Source: CAZQEZ01 sp964592475
GTDB lineage: Bacteria > Bacteroidota > Bacteroidia > Cytophagales > Cyclobacteriaceae
DNA: 23,793 bases
Direction: 5' to 3'
NCBI GenBank assembly: GCA_964592475.1
Contig: CAZQEZ010000068.1
Coordinates: forward strand, 1 to 23,793
The position numbers were made by a program, and so were the translations under genes. Below the pieces are notes generated by a model that did no database searches, was not told where the DNA came from, and was given only the letters and a program-made list of their open reading frames with translations. Each line of letters opens with the position of its first letter. The stretch's first letter is position 1. Below, in pieces: positions 17,500-23,793 of this stretch.

Positions 17500-18306
17500 T
17501 TATTTTTTGTTAAAATTGCTTAGTTTAATTTGGGTAAGCCTTCTTTTTGTATCCAAAGGAAAATCACCTTTCATCATCCAATCGTAGTAGTTGGGTTCTT
17601 TATCCAACACTTCAGTGATTAATTTATTCTTGTATTTTCCAAAGTTGAAAACAGCTTCTCCATCTTTATTAAATATAAACCGGCCTGCTAAGTCTACCAT
17701 GTTAGTACAGGTGATTTTATGTAGCGCATCCATATCATTTTCAATTTTCCCTAAAATATTACCAAGCGCATCTGTAACTGATTGGCTTTCATATAATTTC
17801 ACTTGCGCGTCTAATACTTCTAAGGTAGCCAGTGTATCAGCTTCTGCGTTGTGTGCTCCATCCAGCATTTTGTTACAATAAAATTTATAAGCAGCTGACA
17901 GATTTCTTTTTTCCATCAGGTGAAATATTTTTTGGGCATCGATAAGTTTTCTTTTCGACACATCAAATTCCAACTCTGCTCGCAAAAACTCTTCTACCAA
18001 CATGGGTACATCAAATTTGATGATACTATAGCCTGCCAAATCGCAACCCTCCAAAAATTTAGCCAAATCCTTGGCAATTTCCTTAAAAATAGGTGCATCC
18101 TTTACATCATCATCATATATGCCATGAATTAAACTTGTTTCGGCAGGGATAGGCTTTTGTGGATTTAAGCGCATCGTTTTTTTAAACTTTTCTCCATTGG
18201 GCATTAGTTTTATAAATGAAAGCTCAATAATTTTATCATTAGAGACATTGATGCCTGTGGTTTCCAAATCAAAAAAAACCAGTGGATTGCGTAATTTCAA
18301 ATACAT
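17500..18306 (-). CDS. 3'-5' exonuclease, DnaQ-like DEDDh family, with ExoX-like C-terminal domain
   Basis: A 268-residue nuclease from ATG 18306 (MYLKLRNPLVFFDLETTG); a TTG start at 18333 would overlap mpl by 14 bases and is less likely. The catalytic residues Asp13 and Glu15 (FFDLETTG), Asp99 (KFDVPML), His152 and Asp157 (AHNAEADT) complete a DEDDh site. Residues about 222-262 (FNFGKYKNKLITEV) match the small C-terminal domain of exodeoxyribonuclease X-like proteins. It probably degrades single-stranded DNA 3' ends in repair or proofreading; the exact role is open. It lies 13 bases after the mpl stop and likely shares its transcript. Confidence 0.88.
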   Translation of the reverse strand: MYLKLRNPLVFFDLETTGINVSNDKIIELSFIKLMPNGEKFKKTMRLNPQKPIPAETSLIHGIYDDDVKDAPIFKEIAKDLAKFLEGCDLAGYSIIKFDVPMLVEEFLRAELEFDVSKRKLIDAQKIFHLMEKRNLSAAYKFYCNKMLDGAHNAEADTLATLEVLDAQVKLYESQSVTDALGNILGKIENDMDALHKITCTNMVDLAGRFIFNKDGEAVFNFGKYKNKLITEVLDKEPNYYDWMMKGDFPLDTKRRLTQIKLSNFNKK

Positions 18307-18319
18307 TTTAAGTTGTTGG

Positions 18320-19696
18320 TTAGCTAAGTACAATTTTTTCCGAAAGGGCCGTCATTTCCAACCCATCAAAGTTGCCACTACTCATCATCAATAGATTTAC
18401 ATCTTTACTATCGATGTTTAATAGAAATTCCTGTAGGTCTGTCTTATCATCAAATACCAATAGATCATTGTGGCCAAAAGCTTTTTTTATGTCTTCTTTG
18501 GTAAATAATTCAAGCTTCTTTTGTTTTATTGTTTCAGGGTTAAAATAAACTATTGGTACATCTACAGGGCTCAGGGTGTGCTGGTATTGGTTCAGAAACT
18601 TTTTAGTAAGACTACTAAAGGTATAAAGTTCTAGTACAGCAATAAGCTTACGATCGGGATATTGTTCTTTTACAGCACTTACAGTGGCTTCTACTTTGCT
18701 GGGTGCATGAGCAAAGTCTTTATAGATGCTCATGTTTTCAGAACTGGCAATTTTTTGTAGACGATTGGCAGCACCGCTAAAGGTTTTCATAGCCTCATAT
18801 ACTTGCTTGGAGTTGAGTCCCATACGGCTCAGTACTTTGGTAGCCGCGCCAATATTTAACAAGTTGTGTTTACCAAATATTTGCAATGGAAAATGCTCAC
18901 CGTCATGTAGTAAAATGGTCGTGCCATTTTCAATTGTATGTTCCGGTAGCTTATACTCCATTGTGTTTACATCTTTACGCTCTTTACTACATATTACCGT
19001 GGCCATAGCATCTTCTTCGCAGTAGATGAGATTACCTGCTTTAGGCGTAAGATCAGCAAAAATGTCAAACTGCTTCACGTATTCTTCATAGGTGGGAAAT
19101 ACATTGACGTGATCCCAGGCTATACCACTGATCAAGCCCACATGGTGGTTGTATCTTAAAAATTTCGGGCTTTTATCTAAGGGCGAACTAAAATATTCAT
19201 CACCTTCAATTATTATAATAGGTGCATCGCTTAGCTTTACCATGTTATCAAAACCTTCTAAAGCAGCGCCAACCAAATAATCTATTTCACGATTGTAATA
19301 TTTTAAAACATGAATCAGCATTGAAGTAATAGTAGTTTTGCCATGGCTACCTGCAACTACTACCCGCTGTTTATCCTTTGATTGGTGGTAGATGTATTCA
19401 GGATAAGAATATATTTTAATATTTAGTTCAATGGCTTTTTTCAGCTCCGGGTTATCTTCCCGCGCGTGCATCCCCAAAATCACCGCCTCTAAGTCTTCGG
19501 TTATTTTTTCAGGATACCAGCCCAATTCTTCCGGTAATAATCCATGTTTTTGTAACTTGCTGCTCGATGGTTCATAACTATGGTCGTCAGAACCTGTTAC
19601 GTGAAAGCCTTTTTGCTTTAATGCAATGGCCAAATTATGCATCACGCTGCCCCCAATCGCGATAAAATGTACTTTCTGTGTATTTGTTTGAAGCAT
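18320..19696 (-). CDS. mpl: UDP-N-acetylmuramate:tripeptide ligase (murein peptide recycling)
   Basis: A 458-residue Mur-ligase-family enzyme that rejoins the recovered tripeptide L-Ala-gamma-D-Glu-meso-Dap to UDP-N-acetylmuramate in the cytosol, using ATP, and so recycles cell-wall peptide. The N-terminal Rossmann part has HFIAIGG (10-16), the ATP loop is GSHGKTT (116-122), EGDEYFSS lies at 164-171, and SGIAWDHVNVF follows as in Mpl rather than MurC. NIGAATKVLSRMG and KDFAHAPSKVEATV belong to the central and C-terminal domains. Length is normal. It is divergent from dnaB and is followed by the exonuclease. Confidence 0.93.
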   Translation of the reverse strand: MLQTNTQKVHFIAIGGSVMHNLAIALKQKGFHVTGSDDHSYEPSSSKLQKHGLLPEELGWYPEKITEDLEAVILGMHAREDNPELKKAIELNIKIYSYPEYIYHQSKDKQRVVVAGSHGKTTITSMLIHVLKYYNREIDYLVGAALEGFDNMVKLSDAPIIIIEGDEYFSSPLDKSPKFLRYNHHVGLISGIAWDHVNVFPTYEEYVKQFDIFADLTPKAGNLIYCEEDAMATVICSKERKDVNTMEYKLPEHTIENGTTILLHDGEHFPLQIFGKHNLLNIGAATKVLSRMGLNSKQVYEAMKTFSGAANRLQKIASSENMSIYKDFAHAPSKVEATVSAVKEQYPDRKLIAVLELYTFSSLTKKFLNQYQHTLSPVDVPIVYFNPETIKQKKLELFTKEDIKKAFGHNDLLVFDDKTDLQEFLLNIDSKDVNLLMMSSGNFDGLEMTALSEKIVLS

Positions 19697-19715
19697 TAGA
19701 TAAAAAATTTATGGC

Positions 19716-19744
19716 CAAAAATAAGATAAATAATCGACTGACAA
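19716..19744 (-). promoter_or_regulatory. Promoter of mpl
   Basis: Read on the - strand, TTG at 19744-19742, 18 bases, then TATTTTTG at 19723-19716, a full match to the Bacteroidota TTG / TAnnTTTG pattern. The mpl ATG at 19696 follows 19 bases after the box. Confidence 0.6.
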
Positions 19745-19777
19745 AAATATAAATGGATTCGTTTGCTGTTTGTAAAA

Positions 19778-19829
19778 TGTGGATAAGCCATTTACTGTCG
19801 TGGAAAACAAGCTGCTTAAGAGTGGATAA
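19778..19829. promoter_or_regulatory. Two DnaA-box-like sites between mpl and dnaB
   Basis: TGTGGATAA (19778-19786) is the exact complement of the classical DnaA box TTATCCACA. AGTGGATAA (19821-19829) differs by one base, has the same orientation and starts 43 bases later. The dnaB start is about 95 bases beyond. A single perfect box could occur by chance in a window this long; the pairing and the position upstream of the replicative helicase gene are what make it notable. Confidence 0.35.
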
Positions 19830-19923
19830 AAAATAGATAACTAAAGTCATTAATTTTTTCTTTTTGCAGCATGTTGCACTAAGTTTGCTATCCTTTTTTC
19901 AAAGTCAGCCAAACGATATGTAA

Positions 19924-21507
19924 ATGAATAATAATACATCAACCTTACTAAAACCAAAAAACCTGCAAAGAAAAGAACTTCAACAACAACTTGGAAAACT
20001 ACCACCTCAAGCTGTAGAACTGGAAGAGGCAGTGCTGGGGGCATTGATGCTTGAAAAAGATGCCTTAACCATGGTCATCGATATTCTAAAGCCAGAAACT
20101 TTTTATCGCGATTCGCATGCGGCTATTTATGATGCAATTGTTGTGCTTTTCAACAATTCGGAACCAATAGATTTACTCACGGTTACCCAGCAATTGAGAA
20201 AGAACGGTACGCTAGAGCAAGCAGGTGGAGCTTATTACATAACAGAACTTACTACCAAGGTAAATTCTGCTGCCAATATTGAGTTCCATGCCCGGGTGAT
20301 AGTAGAAAAAGCTATCAAGCGCGAACTTATAAAAGTATCGAGTACTATTCAAACCGAAGCTTACGAAGATACTACTGATGTATTTACTTTACTGGATCGT
20401 TCCGAACAATCATTATTTGAAATATCGGAAGCCAATATTCGTAAAAATTACGCCGACATGCGCTCTATCATGAAAGAAGCAGTGGCTGAGTTAGAAGCAA
20501 AAAAACTACATAAGGATAAATTAACCGGTGTGCCCAGCGGGTTCTCACGGTTAGATAGAATTACCTCTGGTTGGCAAAAGTCAGACCTGGTGATAATAGC
20601 CGCCAGGCCAGGTATGGGTAAAACTGCTTTTGTAGTTTCGGCTATGCGTAACGCGGCAGTAGAATTTGGCCAGGGGGTGGCAATTTTCTCCCTGGAAATG
20701 TCGGCCATACAATTGGTCAATCGTTTGATTTCAGCTGAGTCGGAGCTGGAAAGTGATAAAATAAGAAAAGGAAACCTGGCAGACCATGAATGGGAGCAAC
20801 TTGTTTATAAAACCTCAAAACTTACCGAAGCTCCTATTTTTATCGACGATACACCTGCTTTATCAATATTAGAGTTAAGGGCTAAATGTCGCCGCCTGAA
20901 AGCCCAACACGATATACAATTGGTAATTATAGATTACCTGCAGCTTATGTCGGGTGATGCCAGCAAGCAAGGCGGTGGTAATCGCGAGCAGGAGATTGCA
21001 TCTATCTCGCGTGCTTTAAAAGGAATAGCCAAAGAACTTAACGTGCCGGTAATAGCACTTTCTCAGCTCAACCGTTCTGTAGAAACACGAGGAGGTGACA
21101 AGCGTCCACAGCTATCTGATCTGAGGGAGTCAGGTTCCATAGAGCAAGATGCTGACATGGTAATGTTCTTGTACAGACCTGAGTATTATGGAATCACCGA
21201 GGATGAAGCCGGACAGCCTACCAATAATGTGGGCGAAGTGATCTTAGCTAAAAATAGGAATGGTTCGCTTGACACAGTCACACTAAAGTTCATCGGAAAA
21301 TATACAAAATTTTGCGATTGGGAAGATGACAGCCTGGGTAATGTGGGCGATGATTTTGGTGCTTTACCAGGAAGCGATTTTCCTGAAACTACGCAGCGAA
21401 CCATTACCCTTAGCAGCAAAATTAATAAACAGGAAGAAGTAGGCAACAGACCTTCCGGACCACCCGCACCTCCGCCTCCTGGAGATGATGAGGAGGCACC
21501 ATTTTAA
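19924..21507 (+). CDS. dnaB: Replicative DNA helicase DnaB
   Basis: A 527-residue hexameric 5'-3' helicase that unwinds DNA at the replication fork. The N-terminal helical domain (about 25-130, LPPQAVELEEAVLGALMLE) is joined by a linker to the RecA-type motor: Walker A ARPGMGKT at 227-234, Walker B LVIIDYLQL at 333-341, and SQLNRSVETRG plus DLRESGSIEQDADMV with the arginine-finger region. It ends with an acidic, proline-rich tail (PSGPPAPPPPGDDEEAPF), typical in this phylum. No intein or insertion is seen. It is divergent from mpl. TAAGTTTG at 19880-19887 may be its -7 box, but TTG lies only 13 bases before it. Confidence 0.97.
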   Translation: MNNNTSTLLKPKNLQRKELQQQLGKLPPQAVELEEAVLGALMLEKDALTMVIDILKPETFYRDSHAAIYDAIVVLFNNSEPIDLLTVTQQLRKNGTLEQAGGAYYITELTTKVNSAANIEFHARVIVEKAIKRELIKVSSTIQTEAYEDTTDVFTLLDRSEQSLFEISEANIRKNYADMRSIMKEAVAELEAKKLHKDKLTGVPSGFSRLDRITSGWQKSDLVIIAARPGMGKTAFVVSAMRNAAVEFGQGVAIFSLEMSAIQLVNRLISAESELESDKIRKGNLADHEWEQLVYKTSKLTEAPIFIDDTPALSILELRAKCRRLKAQHDIQLVIIDYLQLMSGDASKQGGGNREQEIASISRALKGIAKELNVPVIALSQLNRSVETRGGDKRPQLSDLRESGSIEQDADMVMFLYRPEYYGITEDEAGQPTNNVGEVILAKNRNGSLDTVTLKFIGKYTKFCDWEDDSLGNVGDDFGALPGSDFPETTQRTITLSSKINKQEEVGNRPSGPPAPPPPGDDEEAPF

Positions 21508-21547
21508 AACTTATAGAGTAATGTAGTTCATAGCCTTAACTAGAGGG

Positions 21548-21579
21548 AAAAAGAGTGTGATTTTCACACTCTTTTTTTA
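21548..21579 (+). terminator. Rho-independent terminator of dnaB
   Basis: AAAGAGTGTGA (21550-21560) pairs with TCACACTCTTT (21564-21574) over 11 bases, with a short T loop, followed by a run of T to 21579. It lies about 40 bases after the dnaB stop. Confidence 0.88.
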
Positions 21580-21626
21580 TAGATGTAATTCTTTATTTTT
21601 ATAGGTAAATTCCATTATCTTTATTT

Positions 21627-23078
21627 ATGCGAAATTTTTACATGGTTATTACCCTATTGATAGGTAGCATTTTTTTGCTCTTTCAATGTAAAACAGATCA
21701 AGATAGTTGGCAGTACCAATTTAAAGATATTGGCTCTTTATCCTCACCGCGATGTGTTGATTTGAATGGTGACGGTGTGAAAGATATTGTAATAGGTGCT
21801 GGCAAGGAAGAATTTGAAGAGGCTGATTCCGCGATAGTCGCCTTTGACGGAAAAAATGGAAATATTTTGTGGGCCGTTTCAGCTAAGGATCAAATTTTTG
21901 GTTCCCCAATTTTTTATGATATTACCAATGATAATGTGCCAGATGTTTTTATCAATGGCCGAGCCGCTCAACTAATGGCAATAGACGGCGCCACAGGTGA
22001 CATTATTTGGAACTTTAAAGATCAAAATCATCAACTAGGGCCCTGGTTTAACTTTTACAATCCACAATTGATCTTAAATAAAAAACCAATGTTATTAATT
22101 GCCAATGGTGGTGATGTAACAGTACAACCATTCGATCCTGACCGCCCACCTGGTAAGCTGCTGTTGCTTGATGCATTTACGGGAAAACTCATAGCTTATG
22201 ATACAATGCCCGATGGTCGTGAAACATATTTCTCTGCAGTAATACAAAAGAAAAATAATCAAGAAGTAATTATCTTTGGCAGTGGTGGAGAGACCGTTGC
22301 AGGCCATTTATTTGCTGTCCCTTTACTAGCATTACTCAATGGAAACATTCAAAATGCAATAGTACTTGCTGAAGACAGCCTCAAAGGTTTTATTGCCCCA
22401 CCGGTATTGACTGACATAACCGGAGATGGACTGGAAGATATTATTGCCAATGCAGTGAATGGCAGATTACTGGCTATTGATGGTTATTCCTATGAAAAGA
22501 TTTGGGAAGTGAATAAACCTGGATATGAAGTGTACGCGGCACCCGCACCCGGTAAATTTAACGATGATGAAGTGCCTGATTTTTTTGTCAATTTTAGTGA
22601 AGGCATTTGGCCCGATGTAATTCGTTGTAAACAACTAGCGATTAATGGTAAAGACGGATCAATTATTTTTTCTGATTCAATTGGCTTTTTTCAAATGGCA
22701 TCTCCTGTTTCGGTTGATTTAAATCAGGATGAGTTTGATGAAGTGGTTTTAAGCGTCAATTATGAACATCAACCTCAATCAAAAATAAGCATAACACTCC
22801 CTCCACAGGTTCATAATCAATTATTATATTTTGATATCAGATCTCAAACCTCCAATCAATTATTGGAGGGTATTGCTGGAGCTAATATGGCTATTACTCC
22901 TGTTTTGACCGATATAGATAATGATAATCAACTGGATATTATTTACGGCTCTCATGCAAACAAAAATAATTTTACTGATTTTAAAAATTTGACTATTCGC
23001 AGAATTGAATTAAAGGTGCCATTACCCGCACGATATTGGGGTGGATACATGGGCAATGAATTTAATAGTAGATTTTAA
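21627..23078 (+). CDS. FG-GAP / PQQ-like beta-propeller lipoprotein
   Basis: A 483-residue surface or periplasmic protein of unknown function. The lipoprotein signal ends at Cys21 (LLFQC). The chain is built of beta-propeller repeats with calcium-binding loops of the FG-GAP type: DLNGDGVKD from 45, DITNDNVPD from 98, DITGDGLED from 263, DLNQDEFDE from 364, and DIDNDNQLD from 429. These alternate with PQQ-enzyme-like blades (IVAFDGKNGNILWA, LMAIDGATGDIIWNF, LLAIDGYSYEKIWEV). No catalytic motif is visible, so a binding or scaffold role is likely, but the ligand is unknown. It follows the dnaB terminator and therefore needs its own promoter; TATCTTTA at 21616-21623 sits too near the start to be a convincing one. 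Confidence 0.85.
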   Translation: MRNFYMVITLLIGSIFLLFQCKTDQDSWQYQFKDIGSLSSPRCVDLNGDGVKDIVIGAGKEEFEEADSAIVAFDGKNGNILWAVSAKDQIFGSPIFYDITNDNVPDVFINGRAAQLMAIDGATGDIIWNFKDQNHQLGPWFNFYNPQLILNKKPMLLIANGGDVTVQPFDPDRPPGKLLLLDAFTGKLIAYDTMPDGRETYFSAVIQKKNNQEVIIFGSGGETVAGHLFAVPLLALLNGNIQNAIVLAEDSLKGFIAPPVLTDITGDGLEDIIANAVNGRLLAIDGYSYEKIWEVNKPGYEVYAAPAPGKFNDDEVPDFFVNFSEGIWPDVIRCKQLAINGKDGSIIFSDSIGFFQMASPVSVDLNQDEFDEVVLSVNYEHQPQSKISITLPPQVHNQLLYFDIRSQTSNQLLEGIAGANMAITPVLTDIDNDNQLDIIYGSHANKNNFTDFKNLTIRRIELKVPLPARYWGGYMGNEFNSRF

Positions 23079-23287
23079 AATCCGTATAATAAATCTCTTC
23101 TTTTTAAAAACTGTAAGTAATTTACTGTTCGCAGGCCGACCATTACCTGTACACTTTCGTACACATTTTTTATTCCAAAAACAGCAAAATTGCCATGGGG
23201 CGCTTCCTAAGCTATTTTTTATTTTCTGGCATATACATTGACTATTACTTATCATCAAATTTTTGGAAACTAAAAAATACTAATACA

Positions 23288-23793
23288 ATGAAAATTTTAA
23301 CTTTAACTTTTATCGCATTCTTTTTTTCAGCAGTTACTTTCGCCAATGGAAACGAAGCATCGCCTTCTGATATAAGCGTTTCCGCCAATAATAATAAAGA
23401 CGGTTATAATGTTCAATATTCCTCTGAAGATATGGGTAAAGCTACTATTAGATTTTTTGATGAAGCTGATCATCTAATTCGTAAAGAAGTAATTAAAAGC
23501 AAGGCTGATTGGAATGATACTTATTTCTTTGCAAACAATGTAAAGTTAAAAAGCATGACCATTGAAAATGAAAACGGCATTTATTTTAAACAATTGAAGC
23601 AAGATAACGGACAAATTATAGTTGAAAATACTAAAAGCTTTAAAGTAAGTGAAATAAATGGCCGTATAGTATTAAATGTAAAGGGAGATAAACTGGCACC
23701 TGTACACGTGAGAATATATGATAATAACCGTAAGCTAGTACATAGAGAGGTGGTAAATCAGAGAGAAGATTTTCAAAAAGCTTATAATATTAA
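23288..23793 (+). CDS. Secreted protein with internal repeat, 3' end outside window
   Basis: The frame from ATG 23288 (MKILTLTFIAFFFSAVTFAN) is open to the window edge, giving 168 residues without a stop. The first 19 or so form a signal peptide. Two stretches resemble each other: GKATIRFFDEADHLIRKEVI (about 50-69) and APVHVRIYDNNRKLVHREVV (about 139-158), followed by DWNDTYFF and DFQKAYNI. Each looks like a beta-strand pair of the kind found in Ig-like or sorting-domain modules of Bacteroidota exported proteins. I do not recognise a family. The 209 bases before it hold no gene. Confidence 0.75.
   Translation, partial: MKILTLTFIAFFFSAVTFANGNEASPSDISVSANNNKDGYNVQYSSEDMGKATIRFFDEADHLIRKEVIKSKADWNDTYFFANNVKLKSMTIENENGIYFKQLKQDNGQIIVENTKSFKVSEINGRIVLNVKGDKLAPVHVRIYDNNRKLVHREVVNQREDFQKAYNI

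Noticed and set aside
18307..18333. TTG start extending the exonuclease by nine residues
   Set aside because: It overlaps the mpl stop, and an ATG close to the conserved first strand is available.
19861..19887. Promoter for dnaB with TTG at 19864 and TAAGTTTG at 19880
   Set aside because: The gap of 13 bases is shorter than usual, so it is mentioned only in the dnaB entry and not listed as a feature.
1..23793. CRISPR array, tRNA, rRNA or riboswitch
   Set aside because: No regularly spaced repeats, cloverleaf or conserved RNA core was seen on reading the non-coding stretches.

Overview
The window looks like a chromosome segment of a Bacteroidota bacterium, probably Cytophagales-like. Support for this: the genes are AT-rich; lipoprotein and signal-peptide carbohydrate enzymes are typical of the phylum; several genes carry the TAnnTTTG-type promoter element of the phylum; there is a fused trehalose-phosphate synthase/phosphatase; and mpl and dnaB sit back to back. 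The genus cannot be fixed from the sequence alone.

Left part (1-13140), a carbohydrate-catabolism neighbourhood with decay. It holds a FAD-dependent oxidoreductase cut by the window edge, a formylglycine-type sulfatase lipoprotein, a secreted GH27 alpha-galactosidase with NPCBM and Ig-like modules, a secreted GH43 enzyme, a wrecked enolase-superfamily sugar-acid dehydratase gene, and a second FAD-dependent oxidoreductase lipoprotein paralogous to the first. All lie on the + strand and would fit breakdown of a sulfated polysaccharide containing galactose and pentose; no SusC/SusD pair is in view, so the substrate is inferred. Between sulfatase and GH27 lies a dead toxin-antitoxin module: the antitoxin is frameshifted and the PIN toxin has an internal deletion. 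Two paralogous AAA+ ATPases with a winged-helix segment and a nuclease-like C-terminus flank the enolase pseudogene, one on each strand. Each has an inverted repeat at its promoter.

Middle (13141-14111), a degenerate stretch with no intact gene. It holds two CAC-rich repeat copies in opposite orientation and a remnant of an IS91-type transposase.

Right part (14112-23793), mostly housekeeping. It holds a bifunctional trehalose-6-phosphate synthase/phosphatase (- strand), an orphan ABC ATPase whose signature, D-loop and H-loop are eroded, a DEDDh exonuclease and mpl (- strand, likely one transcript), dnaB divergent from mpl with two DnaA-box-like sites between them, a calcium-loop beta-propeller lipoprotein, and the start of a secreted protein with an internal repeat that runs off the window.

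The best leads for something undescribed are the AAA+ ATPase pair with gene-specific palindromic promoters, the eroded ABC ATPase, and the candidate DnaA sites at the mpl/dnaB divergence. None of these amounts to a proven new system on sequence alone.
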